A stretch of 64,000 nt of DNA, taken from positions 124,001-188,000 of the forward strand of contig JAHJTC010000016.1 in assembly GCA_018830105.1 (NCBI GenBank), read 5' to 3'. The notes under the pieces are model-generated. The model was not told the DNA's origin and did no database searches. It saw only the letters and a program-made list of their open reading frames with translations. This DNA comes from Bacteroidota bacterium (GTDB taxonomy: Bacteria > Bacteroidota > Bacteroidia > Bacteroidales > F082). The position numbers and the translations under genes were made by a program. How positions within the stretch are numbered: position 1 is the stretch's first letter; each line of letters opens with the position of its first letter. Below are positions 52,599-62,136 of the stretch, in pieces.

Positions 52599-54227
52599 GT
52601 GAAAATTGCACTTGCTCAGCTTAATTTCCATATTGGAAACTTTGAATCAAACACTCAAAAAATCATTGAGGCAGCGCATCAGGCGGCGTCCAATGGAGCC
52701 GAGCTAACTGTTTTTGCCGAACTGGCAGTCTCGGGATATCCACCGCGCGATTTTCTGGAATTCGACGATTTTATCCACCGCTGTGAATTGGAAGTGGATC
52801 GCATTGCTGAAGCTTGTTCTGATATTCCGATAATATTGGGTACGCCGGTCAGAAATAGCTCGCCCAAAGGGAAACCACTCTATAATGCAGCTGTTTTTAT
52901 CCATCACCGAAAGAAACAATATTTCCGAAAGGCCCTGCTTCCGAATTATGATGTTTTTGATGAATACCGGTATTTTGAATCGGCTTCCAGCTTTGAGTGC
53001 CTTGAGTTCAATGGCAGAACAATTGCCGTTACAGTATGTGAGGACCTGTGGAACTTAGGCGAAAACCCGCTCTATGTCAGGCAGCCAATGGAAGAGCTTA
53101 TAAAGCAAAAACCCGATCTGATGATCAATATTGCTGCTTCTCCGTTTGACTACAAACGAGCCCTGGAGCGCGAATCGGTGCTCAGAAGTAATGTGACAAA
53201 GTATAAGCTTCCGCTTGTGTATGTGAACCATGTGGGTGCGCAAACAGAATTGCTTTTTGACGGAGGTTCTCTCGTTATGAATCGGGATGGCGAGCTGGTT
53301 GAACGCTTGCCTTTTTTTGAAGAGAAGCTGCAAATTGTTACTGTTGACGATACAGTTAAAGCTAAAAAGGAATTTCTTATACCTGAGAAAATTGCGCTTA
53401 TCCATGATGCGCTGGTGATGGGGATAAGAAATTATTTTGAAAAGCTGGGTTTTCAAAAAGCTATTCTGGGATTATCAGGAGGAATTGATTCGGCAGTTAC
53501 AATGGCTTTGGCTGCCGAGGCCCTTGGCGCTGAAAATGTTTTTGCTTTGCTGATGCCTTCACAATTCAGCTCGGATCATTCGGTAAGCGATGCTTTGCAA
53601 CTGGCCGAAAAATTGGGATCGCCTAACGAAACCATACCTATCGCAGCTTTGTTCGATGCCTATGAAAAGCAGTTGGCAGCTGTTTTTAAGGGAAGGGCTT
53701 TTGATGTTACCGAGGAAAATATTCAAGCGCGGACAAGAGGGGTTTTACTCATGGCTTTGTCAAATAAATTTGGATATATCTTGCTCAATACCAGCAATAA
53801 AAGTGAATCAGCTGTTGGTTATGGCACGCTTTATGGCGATATGAATGGCGGGATTTCGGTTTTGGGCGATTTGTATAAGACGGAGGTTTTTGAGCTGGCG
53901 CGTTATATCAACAGCAACAAAGAGATTATTCCTTTGAACAGCATAGTTAAGCCGCCTTCTGCGGAGCTGCGGCCAGACCAGAAAGACAGCGACAGCTTGC
54001 CGGATTATGAAATACTGGATAAGATTTTATACGCATATATTGAAGAACGCCAAGGACCTGAAGCGATTATTGCAGCGGGATTCGATGAGAAAACTGTTGC
54101 CAGGGTATTGCGGATGGTCAATCAAAATGAACACAAAAGGCATCAAACGCCACCAATCCTTAGAGTTTCGTCAAAGGCTTTCGGGATGGGACGCAGGATG
54201 CCTATCGTTGCCAAATACCTGATATAA
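52599..54227 (+). CDS. nadE: Glutamine-dependent NAD+ synthase
   Basis: 542 residues from a GTG at 52599 (KIALAQLNFHIGNFE); a TTG six bases upstream is the alternative, and no ATG is available. The N-terminal glutaminase (nitrilase fold) has its Glu in FAELAVSGYPP, Lys in KALLPNYDVFDEYRYF and Cys in VCEDLWN. The C-terminal synthetase has the ATP loop LGLSGGIDSA. It amidates deamido-NAD to NAD. Together with nadD at 35758 it gives the last two steps of NAD synthesis. Confidence 0.95.
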   Translation: MKIALAQLNFHIGNFESNTQKIIEAAHQAASNGAELTVFAELAVSGYPPRDFLEFDDFIHRCELEVDRIAEACSDIPIILGTPVRNSSPKGKPLYNAAVFIHHRKKQYFRKALLPNYDVFDEYRYFESASSFECLEFNGRTIAVTVCEDLWNLGENPLYVRQPMEELIKQKPDLMINIAASPFDYKRALERESVLRSNVTKYKLPLVYVNHVGAQTELLFDGGSLVMNRDGELVERLPFFEEKLQIVTVDDTVKAKKEFLIPEKIALIHDALVMGIRNYFEKLGFQKAILGLSGGIDSAVTMALAAEALGAENVFALLMPSQFSSDHSVSDALQLAEKLGSPNETIPIAALFDAYEKQLAAVFKGRAFDVTEENIQARTRGVLLMALSNKFGYILLNTSNKSESAVGYGTLYGDMNGGISVLGDLYKTEVFELARYINSNKEIIPLNSIVKPPSAELRPDQKDSDSLPDYEILDKILYAYIEERQGPEAIIAAGFDEKTVARVLRMVNQNEHKRHQTPPILRVSSKAFGMGRRMPIVAKYLI

Positions 54228-54232
54228 CGTTA

Positions 54233-54481
54233 TCAGAGATTGATGGCTTCCACAGATTTTATTTCGGGAAGGGCTTTGCGAATGGTATTTTCAACACCGT
54301 TTTTAAGTGTCATGGTGCTGTATGGACAACTTCCACAGGCACCTGTAAGCTCAACATTCACAATCATATCATCGGTTACTTCAACAAAGTTGATGTCGCC
54401 TCCATCTTGCTGAAGATAAGGCCTTACCTGCTCAATGATTTTTTTCACCTTGATGGTGAGGTCTTCTTTATGTTCTGTCAT
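54233..54481 (-). CDS. NifU C-terminal-like iron-sulfur scaffold protein
   Basis: 82 residues, only the Nfu domain: VRPYLQQDGGDINFVEV and GACGSCPYSTMTLKNGVE with the CxxC that binds a 4Fe-4S cluster between two subunits. It should pass iron-sulfur clusters to target enzymes in the cytoplasm. It lies directly downstream of the Mrp ATPase gene (23 bases), also an iron-sulfur carrier, so the two probably work together. Confidence 0.92.
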   Translation of the reverse strand: MTEHKEDLTIKVKKIIEQVRPYLQQDGGDINFVEVTDDMIVNVELTGACGSCPYSTMTLKNGVENTIRKALPEIKSVEAINL

Positions 54482-54504
54482 GACAAGGATTTATTAAGTG
54501 TAAT

Positions 54505-55545
54505 CTAATTAAATTTTGTTTTGATTGTTGCGGCTATTTCATCAAAAGCTTTTGCAATGGGCGATTGCTCGTCCAGTGCTATGGGGCTTCCGCTGTCGCC
54601 TGATGAAGCAATTTTTTCGACTATGGGAATCTGACCCAGCAATGGGATGCCTAACTCCTGCGCAAATGCTTCTCCATGTCCTTCTCCAAAAATCAGGTAT
54701 TTCTTATCGGGCATATCTGAGGGCGTAAAATAAGCCATGTTTTCGATCAGACCCAATATGGGAATTGTAAGTTTCTCTTGTTTAAACATATTGGCAGCGC
54801 GTTTCACATCAGCAAAAGCCACCTTTTGTGGTGTGGTTACAATTACAGCGCCACTTACTGAATAGGACTGTGCCAGGGTTAGTTGTATATCGCCGGTTCC
54901 GGGCGGAAGGTCAATCACCAAAAAGTCGAGCACTCCCCAGTCTGCATCGCTCAACAACTGGTTTAAAGCACTGGTCGCCATGGGTCCTCTCCAAATCAGC
55001 GGTTTGTCAGTATCCACAAAATAGCCGATGGATAGCAGCTTTATGCCATATTTTTCGATGGGGACAATTACCGGCTTTCCTTCTCGTTCGAAAACGCCCG
55101 GTTGCTGATTTTCGGTACCGAACATCATCGGAACAGATGGACCATAAATATCAGCATCGACCAGCCCAACCTGCGAACCGCTTCGCGCCAGCGCGATTGC
55201 CAAATTTGCAGCAACAGTTGATTTCCCTACGCCACCTTTGCCCGATGCTACAGCAATAATATGTTTTACGCCGGCCAAGGGGCCACGTCCTTTATCTTTT
55301 TCGGCAATGGGTGTTATGTCAATCTTTATTTCCTCGCCAAAGGCTTCGCGTAATGCCTTGGTGGCTGCGTTCATCACAATATTTTCTGCCGGCTCACCTA
55401 ATTTTGGAAAGACTAACCTGAATTTTATGGCTGCTTCCGTAACTTCAAGCTCATCGAGCATGCCTAAATCCACAATATTATCGCCTTTTGCAAAAAAAAT
55501 GACACCTTTTAGAATTTCAATTACACTGCTTTTTGTGAGTGTCAT
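54505..55545 (-). CDS. Mrp/ApbC-family P-loop ATPase (iron-sulfur carrier)
   Basis: 346 residues. The N-terminal MIP18-like domain (1-85) is followed by the P-loop domain with the deviant Walker A SGKGGVGKSTVAANLA, then DADIYGPSVPMMFG and VIDLPPGTGD. Members load iron-sulfur clusters. In most Mrp proteins a CxxC pair follows the ENM-x-Y motif; here that segment is ENMAYFTPSDMPDKKY with no Cys, a variant I recall as usual in Bacteroidota. Its cluster binding must differ. It is paired with the Nfu protein next to it. Confidence 0.92.
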   Translation of the reverse strand: MTLTKSSVIEILKGVIFFAKGDNIVDLGMLDELEVTEAAIKFRLVFPKLGEPAENIVMNAATKALREAFGEEIKIDITPIAEKDKGRGPLAGVKHIIAVASGKGGVGKSTVAANLAIALARSGSQVGLVDADIYGPSVPMMFGTENQQPGVFEREGKPVIVPIEKYGIKLLSIGYFVDTDKPLIWRGPMATSALNQLLSDADWGVLDFLVIDLPPGTGDIQLTLAQSYSVSGAVIVTTPQKVAFADVKRAANMFKQEKLTIPILGLIENMAYFTPSDMPDKKYLIFGEGHGEAFAQELGIPLLGQIPIVEKIASSGDSGSPIALDEQSPIAKAFDEIAATIKTKFN

Positions 55546-55663
55546 GCTATGTTATTTATACTTGTTAAAAAATACGTGTTAATTTCGAAGGGCAAAGGTA
55601 AGCTTTTCGTTAAAGAAATTTAGCCTGAATATGTTTACGGTGTGTAATAAAACCATGGTTCGA

Positions 55664-58213
55664 TCAAGCCGAATTTCTACTTGCATTGATGTTGCCATAA
55701 AGCGAGCGCGTGACCATTTTTTCGTAAACAGTTTTGTTGTGGTCATGTTTTTCAATCATCTGTAAGGCAAACTGTTGAATCACCAGCAGAGGCAGCACTA
55801 TTTTTTCACGAATCACGATGCTTTTTTTGGTCATAGGCTCCTCTTCCATCAAAGTGTTGTATCCGGAGATGAGCAGGATCATTTTCTTCGAAAGGAGGAA
55901 TTCATGGTGTAGAATTTGCCAAAATTCCTGGTAGTCATTTTTTTCTTTTGCCATATAGGCAGTAAGTGTGAAGTTTGATTTGGATAGCGACATCATCGCA
56001 TTCAACATCAGGATTCTGAAGTAGGGTGCATTTTTAAACAATTGCTTTAACTCATCAAGCCTGCCCGCTTCAGTCAATTGATTGAGTGCTGTGCCAATTC
56101 CGAAGTAACCCGGAACATTTTGTTTTAGCTGACTCCATGAACCCACAAACGAAATCGCCCGTAAATCAGAGAAGCTGAGCTTGGTTTTTTGACCACGGCT
56201 GGCCGGCCGGCTGCCAATATTGGCTTTGCTGTAAAACCTGAGGGTGCTTTTATTCTCAAGATAAGGCATAAACATCGGATGGTTTTTGAGCGCCAGGTAT
56301 TTCTTGTGACTGATGTCCGACAGTTCTTCCAAAGTTTTTGCAGAAGCTTCTGAAATGGTATTTGACTTCCCGTTGATCTGGTGTGATAAGGCGGCAGTAA
56401 GCAATTGCTCGATATTGTATTTGAAGTGTTCTTTTGTGGCAAAACGACTCGAAATGGTTTGACCCTGAATGGTTAATTGAATTTCATTGTTGGCGATATG
56501 TTCGCTCTGTGAGGCATAGAACTGATGTGTTTTGCCTCCGCCACGCGCTGGTGGGCCGCCCCGTCCATCGAAAAAGACAGGGATGATGCCGTTGTTTTCG
56601 CAAACCGAAGTAAGTGCTTCTTTGGTTTTAAAAATAGACCAATTGGCTTTTAAATAGCCGCCATCTTTAGTTCCGTCGCTAAATCCAAGCATGATGGTTT
56701 GCTTATTGCCTCGCTGTTTTAGGTGATCTAAGTAGGCCTGATTATCAAATAGAGACTGCATAATGGCAGCTGCGTTTTTCATACCTTCCATCGATTCGAA
56801 CAAGGGAATGATATCGACCTTGAGTTGCTGTTGATCCGTATTGCACCACCTCAACAATCCAAATACATACAGCACAGCGTAAATATCTTCGGCATTGCTG
56901 ATGATATAGCGATTGCATCCTTCTTCACCGTTTTTTTGCTGTATGATTTTAATCTGCTGCGTGGAGGCTATTGTGTCCTTGATTAATGCCTCGTCAGAAA
57001 AATTGTGATTTACCGGCACTTGCTGTTCTGTAAGCAACTGAATAATTTTTTCGCTGCCTAACTCGCTCAGGCTGTTTTTTATAAGTTGGTTATCCCGTAG
57101 CACTGCTTCAACGGTTTGCTTGTGTACCTTGTGGTGCTGACGAATATCAAGACTTGCGAAGTGTGTTTTGAAAATCTTTACTTTATCAATCAGCAGGTCA
57201 ATTTGATCTTTGTACAAGCTGTTGTATTTTTCAACGACAAGCTGCTCAATTTTTATCAGTGGCTCAATGATTTCTTCATACGGAAGCGGATGATCCGGCT
57301 TAAACATTGCGGCATAAATGGAAGAGAGTAGTTTTGTGAGTATTTCTTCTACACCTCTGAACGACAATTTTTTAGAGAGGTTTTTAAGGTCTTGATAGTA
57401 ACACTTCATCAATGTCATGCGTAGTTCGTCAGCAACCTTTAAGGTTACTTTTGCCGTTACAAAAGGATTGCCATCGCGATCGCCTCCCGGCCAAAAACCA
57501 AGTTTTATAATATCAGGATTATCGAATTTATGATGCTGAAATTGATTTTTGAGCTCGCCATAAAATTCGCCAATGGCATCATAATACACCTGTCGGAGGT
57601 AATAAATAATGTTTTTGGCTTCGTCGAAGGGGAGGGGTTTTTTGACATTACTAAAGGAGGTCATGCCAAGCTGTTGCAGTGCGAGATCAATTTTATTGAT
57701 GTCGTTATCTGAAATATAGTTGCGCAACTGCTGTATAATTTCGAGTATGGCCGGTGGATAAAATTGAGTAGGATGAGCCGTAAAAACGATGCGGGCACTA
57801 AAGTTGGAGAGTTTGCGGGGGATTTCTGTCTCTTTTTTTGAGGTTTCCAGCAAGTGAATAAAGTCGCTGAGCGACCATTGGTTGCCATCTTTCTGGGTAT
57901 TTTTGAAAGCGGCATCTTCCACACTGTCAAACAGCACAACCTGCCGCTCAACGTATTGTATCACCCTAAACATAAAATCAATCTGATCAGCTTCGGTTTG
58001 TAAACTGGTGTGCTGTGTAAAGAAACTGTCCAGTATTTCTTTGGGTTCAAGCCCGTTTTCAAGCCCAGTTGTACAATGTTCCTGGAGCAGGGGAAGCAGC
58101 ATGCCCGTTTTGCTGATTTTTTGAAAGGGCAGGCTGAGAAAGAGGCTGTTGAACAGATTGAATTTGTTGATTACCAACTTTTCAAATGTCTTGTTTTGGT
58201 CTGTATTTTTCAT
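55664..58213 (-). CDS. ppc: Phosphoenolpyruvate carboxylase
   Basis: 849 residues from ATG 58213 (MKNTDQNKTFEK), 11 bases after the preceding gene; a longer frame to 58288 would overlap it. It carboxylates PEP to oxaloacetate to refill the TCA branch. Catalytic blocks: VFTAHPTQFYPPAIL (His), FWPGGDRDGNPFV, GFSDGTKDGGYLKANW, FFDGRGGPPARGGG, and a C-terminal RNSA where most enzymes end RNTG. It is somewhat shorter than the 880-900 residues usual in enterobacteria. Confidence 0.93.
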   Translation of the reverse strand: MKNTDQNKTFEKLVINKFNLFNSLFLSLPFQKISKTGMLLPLLQEHCTTGLENGLEPKEILDSFFTQHTSLQTEADQIDFMFRVIQYVERQVVLFDSVEDAAFKNTQKDGNQWSLSDFIHLLETSKKETEIPRKLSNFSARIVFTAHPTQFYPPAILEIIQQLRNYISDNDINKIDLALQQLGMTSFSNVKKPLPFDEAKNIIYYLRQVYYDAIGEFYGELKNQFQHHKFDNPDIIKLGFWPGGDRDGNPFVTAKVTLKVADELRMTLMKCYYQDLKNLSKKLSFRGVEEILTKLLSSIYAAMFKPDHPLPYEEIIEPLIKIEQLVVEKYNSLYKDQIDLLIDKVKIFKTHFASLDIRQHHKVHKQTVEAVLRDNQLIKNSLSELGSEKIIQLLTEQQVPVNHNFSDEALIKDTIASTQQIKIIQQKNGEEGCNRYIISNAEDIYAVLYVFGLLRWCNTDQQQLKVDIIPLFESMEGMKNAAAIMQSLFDNQAYLDHLKQRGNKQTIMLGFSDGTKDGGYLKANWSIFKTKEALTSVCENNGIIPVFFDGRGGPPARGGGKTHQFYASQSEHIANNEIQLTIQGQTISSRFATKEHFKYNIEQLLTAALSHQINGKSNTISEASAKTLEELSDISHKKYLALKNHPMFMPYLENKSTLRFYSKANIGSRPASRGQKTKLSFSDLRAISFVGSWSQLKQNVPGYFGIGTALNQLTEAGRLDELKQLFKNAPYFRILMLNAMMSLSKSNFTLTAYMAKEKNDYQEFWQILHHEFLLSKKMILLISGYNTLMEEEPMTKKSIVIREKIVLPLLVIQQFALQMIEKHDHNKTVYEKMVTRSLYGNINASRNSA

Positions 58214-58224
58214 TGCAGCTTTAT

Positions 58225-59409
58225 TTAAATCCGGAAACGTTGCAGCACGATTGATTTCTCCCAGTTTTCGCGCACTGCCTGCTCGCAAAGTTTGGCATTT
58301 TCTTTATCATTGAGCATCAACATGCCGTTTAGTTGATCATTCAAAAAGAAGAAGCGATAATATTTTTTTTCGTTTTCAAGAATAACATTGTCTGACTCCT
58401 CAGGGTTATCCGGGATGTTCATCGAAAAAAAGAAATGATCAAAAACTTCCATTTTTAAGCGAAAAGATTTATGGTCGAACTTTGTTTGAACGCCAGCCAG
58501 ATTACGCCCGGCTATGCTGCCCTGATATTCAGAGGCATGCCATAATCCACTGACATATCCGCCAGGATGTTCGGCCACATCGCCGGCAGCATAAACATCA
58601 GGATGCGAAGTCTGTAGAAATTCATTGACGAGAATACCGCGATTGGTTGCCAGGCCTGCCGCTTTTGCCAACGAAATATTGGGCTCACTTCCAACATTGA
58701 AAATCACCATATCACATATTACCTGGATGATTTCGCCAATCTTTACGAGCTGTTTCTCGTTACTTATTTTGCTGATGCCCTGCACGCTTTCATTGCAAAT
58801 TACAGTAACACCTTTTTCTTCCATCAGCTGATGTAGCAGGCCTGCCAGTTTGCGGTCCAGGTGTCGGTTCATCAGCTGTGTGCCATTGTGCACAAGCGTA
58901 ACTTGTTTGCCGGCTTGCAGTAATTGGTCCACTATCTCGATTCCCTGAACGCCGCCGCCGCCAACAACCACTTTTTCGAGAGTATGGATGTCACGCATTA
59001 AATCTTCTGCTTCTTCTGCATTTCTGAGAAAGTGGACATCGCGTTTGCCATTTCCCCTCAAAAGGGGCTGCCTGCTTTGGGAACCAGTTGCAATAATAAG
59101 TTTCTGCCAGTCAAACTTTCGCTTGCTTTCGGTTAATAAGGTTTTTTTGTCCAAATTAATTTGTAAAACAACATCCTGAAATAGCGTAATTTGTCTGTTT
59201 TCATAGAAATCAGCCGATGCCAGCGCAAACTGATCGGCCTGAAATCCACGGTAAATATTTTTGTTGATACGGGTTCTTTTGTATGGTTTCCGGTCTTCAC
59301 CATTGATGAGCAGCAAGCTGCCTTCGTCGTCATATTGCCTGATTGCCTCGGCGGCTTTAAAGCCTGCAATACCTGCTCCAATGATGATATATTTGAACTT
59401 TTTTAGCAT
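58225..59409 (-). CDS. FAD/NAD(P)-dependent pyridine nucleotide-disulfide-type oxidoreductase
   Basis: 394 residues from ATG 59409 (MLKKFKYIIIGAG). The FAD motif IIIGAGIAGFKAAEAI is at the N-terminus, KLIIATGSQSRQP follows, then the NAD(P) loop VVVGGGGVQGIEIVDQLLQAG and the late FAD motif VYAAGDVAE. No CxxC redox pair is present, so it resembles rubredoxin or nitrite-reductase-type (NirB N-terminal) reductases. The electron acceptor is unknown. Ppc follows in the same transcript. A TAATTTTG promoter lies at about 59423-59430. Confidence 0.85.
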   Translation of the reverse strand: MLKKFKYIIIGAGIAGFKAAEAIRQYDDEGSLLLINGEDRKPYKRTRINKNIYRGFQADQFALASADFYENRQITLFQDVVLQINLDKKTLLTESKRKFDWQKLIIATGSQSRQPLLRGNGKRDVHFLRNAEEAEDLMRDIHTLEKVVVGGGGVQGIEIVDQLLQAGKQVTLVHNGTQLMNRHLDRKLAGLLHQLMEEKGVTVICNESVQGISKISNEKQLVKIGEIIQVICDMVIFNVGSEPNISLAKAAGLATNRGILVNEFLQTSHPDVYAAGDVAEHPGGYVSGLWHASEYQGSIAGRNLAGVQTKFDHKSFRLKMEVFDHFFFSMNIPDNPEESDNVILENEKKYYRFFFLNDQLNGMLMLNDKENAKLCEQAVRENWEKSIVLQRFRI

Positions 59410-59590
59410 TGACCTATTTTTTAACAAAATTAGCAAAATTTCTCTATTTAGAAATATTCTATATAGCGTTCAGGGGCAGGAGTTCCCATTGTTATGAAAC
59501 AAACAGCAGGATGATCGTAATCGGGACGCAATATGGAAGAATTAAAATATTTGCAGTTAAGATTTTGTAATTTAGCGCGCTGAAACGAGA

Positions 59591-60430
59591 ATGATTATGG
59601 TTAAGAAACAGGAGAAAGCCGAAGAAATTGAGATGTCATTTTGGGAGCATTTAGAAGAATTGCGCTGGCATATTCTTAGGAGCGTAATTGCTGTATTGGT
59701 GCTTTCGATTATCGCGTTTCTCAATAGAAAATTCGTTTTCGATTACCTTATACTTTCGCCCAGCAAGGCCGATTTCTTTACCAATAGAATGTTGTGCAAA
59801 GTGGGCGAATTTCTAAATATTGAAGCAATTTGTATGGATCATCTGAACTTACAAATTATCAATATCAATATGTCGGGGCAGTTCTTAACGCATATGTATA
59901 TTTCGTTTATTACCGGTTTGATTGTTGCTTTCCCGTTTGTGCTAAATGAGTTCTGGCGCTTTATCAAACCGGCGCTTCATGCCGGAGAAGCAAAGTATTC
60001 GGGAGGTGCCGTCATCATTAGCTCACTTTTGTTTTTTACCGGTGTTTTGTTCAGTTATTTTCTGATTGTTCCGCTAACCATAAACTTTTTAGGAACCTAT
60101 CAGGTTAGCGAAACTGTTGCAAATCAAATTTCGCTTCAATCTTATATTGGTACTGTTGTTTCGGTGATTTTTGCCGTAGGGCTGGTGTTTGAGTTGCCAA
60201 TTTTGATCTATTTCTTATCAAAAGTAGGTTTGATAACGCCTGGTTTTATGCGAAAGAACAGAAAATATACCTTAGTGATTTTGTTGGCGGTATCAGCCAT
60301 TATCACGCCCCCGGATGTTTTTAGCCAAATTTTAGTCTGTATTCCATTAATGGGGCTTTACGAGCTGAGTATCCTGGTTTCTGATCATACTTACAAGAAG
60401 CAACAAGCAGAATCACAGGCTAAAACCTAA
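59591..60430 (+). CDS. tatC: Sec-independent protein translocase subunit TatC
   Basis: This 279-residue inner-membrane receptor of the Tat system recognises twin-arginine signal peptides. EMSFWEHLEELRWHILRSVIAV (with the conserved Glu-Glu-Leu-Arg) is at the start, six spans follow, and conserved GLIVAFPFVLNEFWRFIKPAL and FELPILIYFLSKVGLITP lie between them. No tatA is adjacent. A long periplasmic loop after span 1 (residues about 50-95) is typical for this phylum. ATG 59591 or 59597 could be used. Confidence 0.95.
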   Translation: MIMVKKQEKAEEIEMSFWEHLEELRWHILRSVIAVLVLSIIAFLNRKFVFDYLILSPSKADFFTNRMLCKVGEFLNIEAICMDHLNLQIININMSGQFLTHMYISFITGLIVAFPFVLNEFWRFIKPALHAGEAKYSGGAVIISSLLFFTGVLFSYFLIVPLTINFLGTYQVSETVANQISLQSYIGTVVSVIFAVGLVFELPILIYFLSKVGLITPGFMRKNRKYTLVILLAVSAIITPPDVFSQILVCIPLMGLYELSILVSDHTYKKQQAESQAKT

Positions 60431-60442
60431 AAGATCAGTTTT

Positions 60443-61243
60443 TTATTCTTTAAACCAATCGGGTTTTCCTGTCAGAAAGCCTGAGCTTAGCTGGTAAAAT
60501 TGTTCGGGAGCCTCGGCATGTACCCAATGTGAGGCATCTTCAATGGTGATGATCTCGGCACGCGGAAAGTTGTGCCTGATATGGGTATAGTCTTCCGGAA
60601 GTATATAATCGGATGCGCCTCCTCTGATAAAAAGTGTCGGCTTGGTAAATACATCTGCAGTTTGGATAGCGTCAAACATTTGGTTCAAATTTGCTGCAAT
60701 ACCATCCAGGTTGATACGCCATTCCAGGGTTTGTTTGTCTCTCCAGTGCAGGTTTTTCAACAGAAACTGTCGGATGCGTAGTTCTTTGATTTTTTCCGAA
60801 AGTTGTGCTTCGGCTTCTGATCGGCTGCTTATTTTGGACAGATCAATAGACTGCATTGCCTTGATGATGTTGCGATGATGCGGGCGATCGCCATAAGCCT
60901 TCAAGCTGATATCAACGATTTGAAGCCTTTTGACGATTTCAGGGTTTTCTATGGCCAGGCGCATAGCAACTTTTCCACCCATGCTGTGTCCAAGTAAAAT
61001 GGGCTTTTTGAGGGATAAACTGTTTATCAGTTCCATCACATCATCGGTAAGAGCTAAATAGTTAAATGTTTCACTGTGAGGAGATTGGCCATGATTACGT
61101 TGGTCAGGTATAACGACATCAAAACCTTCGTCAGCAATACGTTTACCAAAAGTGACCCAGTTGTCAGAAAGCCCTAAAAGGCCGTGTAAAATTAGTAAAG
61201 GTTGATTTCCTTCTTTTCCGTATCGTCTGAAATGCAGTTTCAT
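60443..61243 (-). CDS. Alpha/beta-hydrolase (YbfF/ABHD11-like esterase)
   Basis: 266 residues. The nucleophile elbow GHSMGGKVAM carries Ser, LFIRGGASDYI the acidic residue and DASHWVHAEAP the His. LHGLLGLSDNW forms the oxyanion region. It is closest in look to YbfF/ABHD11 thioesterases. Because menH was not found in the men operon, this could in principle supply an SHCHC synthase-like activity, but the sequence does not point that way and its place outside the operon argues against it. Confidence 0.85.
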   Translation of the reverse strand: MKLHFRRYGKEGNQPLLILHGLLGLSDNWVTFGKRIADEGFDVVIPDQRNHGQSPHSETFNYLALTDDVMELINSLSLKKPILLGHSMGGKVAMRLAIENPEIVKRLQIVDISLKAYGDRPHHRNIIKAMQSIDLSKISSRSEAEAQLSEKIKELRIRQFLLKNLHWRDKQTLEWRINLDGIAANLNQMFDAIQTADVFTKPTLFIRGGASDYILPEDYTHIRHNFPRAEIITIEDASHWVHAEAPEQFYQLSSGFLTGKPDWFKE

Positions 61244-61286
61244 CAGCTTTTAATTTTCGACGAGCAAAGGTAGTCATTTTAGGCTT

Positions 61287-62042
61287 TTAATCATCCAGCC
61301 TTAGTTCGGCACCATAGCCTTTGAGCCCAAAATACCGGCGCAAACCATATACCCCAAGATAAGCAAAAGGGGTGTCAAGCAGTGCAAAAGCTACCTTAAA
61401 GATGAATCCGTTGAGCAGCAGTTTCCCAAATAAATCCCACTCCAGAACCTGAAAACAACTGAGCAAAAATAGTACGGTAAAAGTATCGACAAACTGACTG
61501 GCAAAGGTGGAGAAATTATTGCGCAGCCACAGGTGTTTGCCCTTGGTTACGCGTTTCCAGAAATGAAAAATCTGAACATCCAAAAACTGCGCGAACAGAT
61601 ATGCAGCCAGCGAAGCAGCAACAGCCAGGTAAGTAAAACTGAAGGCCTTGCTAAATTCCTGATTTGTGAGCGGCGACCAGGAAGTGGCAGGCGCAACGTC
61701 AGCTATTATAACAATAAGCAAAGCAAAAAAACTGGCGAAAATCCCGGCAATAACAACTTTTTGTGCCCGTTTTTGACCAAAAACTTCTGAAATGATGTCG
61801 GTTATTAAAAAGGTAATCGGATAGGCAATGATGCCAACACTCAATTCAAATTCATAAAGTCCGAGTGGATTCCAATGAAAGAATTTTTGAAAAATAAGGT
61901 TACTGGTCACCAATGAGGTGATAAAAAGTGCTGTCAGGATTAAAAACAGGGTTTCTGCTTTTTTACGGTGTTTCAGACTTATTGCCGGACTAGCTTCTTG
62001 CATAGGGTTTTGTCTATAGTTGTGTTCTTGGTTTATGGTCAT
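61287..62042 (-). CDS. Queuosine precursor transporter (YhhQ/VUT family)
   Basis: This 251-residue membrane protein has about six spans. It matches the YhhQ family: TSNLIFQKF, GIIAYPITFLITDIISEVFG, AYLFAQFLDVQIFHFWKR, LRNNFSTFASQFVDTFTVLFL and DTPFAYLGVYGLRR. The family imports preQ0 or preQ1 for making queuosine in tRNA. The start is ATG 62042; an in-frame TTG three bases earlier is unlikely. No preQ1 riboswitch was recognised in the 95 bases before it. Confidence 0.88.
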   Translation of the reverse strand: MTINQEHNYRQNPMQEASPAISLKHRKKAETLFLILTALFITSLVTSNLIFQKFFHWNPLGLYEFELSVGIIAYPITFLITDIISEVFGQKRAQKVVIAGIFASFFALLIVIIADVAPATSWSPLTNQEFSKAFSFTYLAVAASLAAYLFAQFLDVQIFHFWKRVTKGKHLWLRNNFSTFASQFVDTFTVLFLLSCFQVLEWDLFGKLLLNGFIFKVAFALLDTPFAYLGVYGLRRYFGLKGYGAELRLDD

Positions 62043-62136
62043 CAAAGCGTGTTACAAAATACAATCACCTAAGATTTTAAATTTTTAGCAGTACAAATAA
62101 ACATGTTTTTTGTTTGAGTGGGGCAACAAGAAATGC

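Noticed and set aside
60443..61243. MenH assignment for the alpha/beta hydrolase
   Set aside because: General hydrolase motifs only, closer to YbfF/ABHD11, and it lies outside the men operon.
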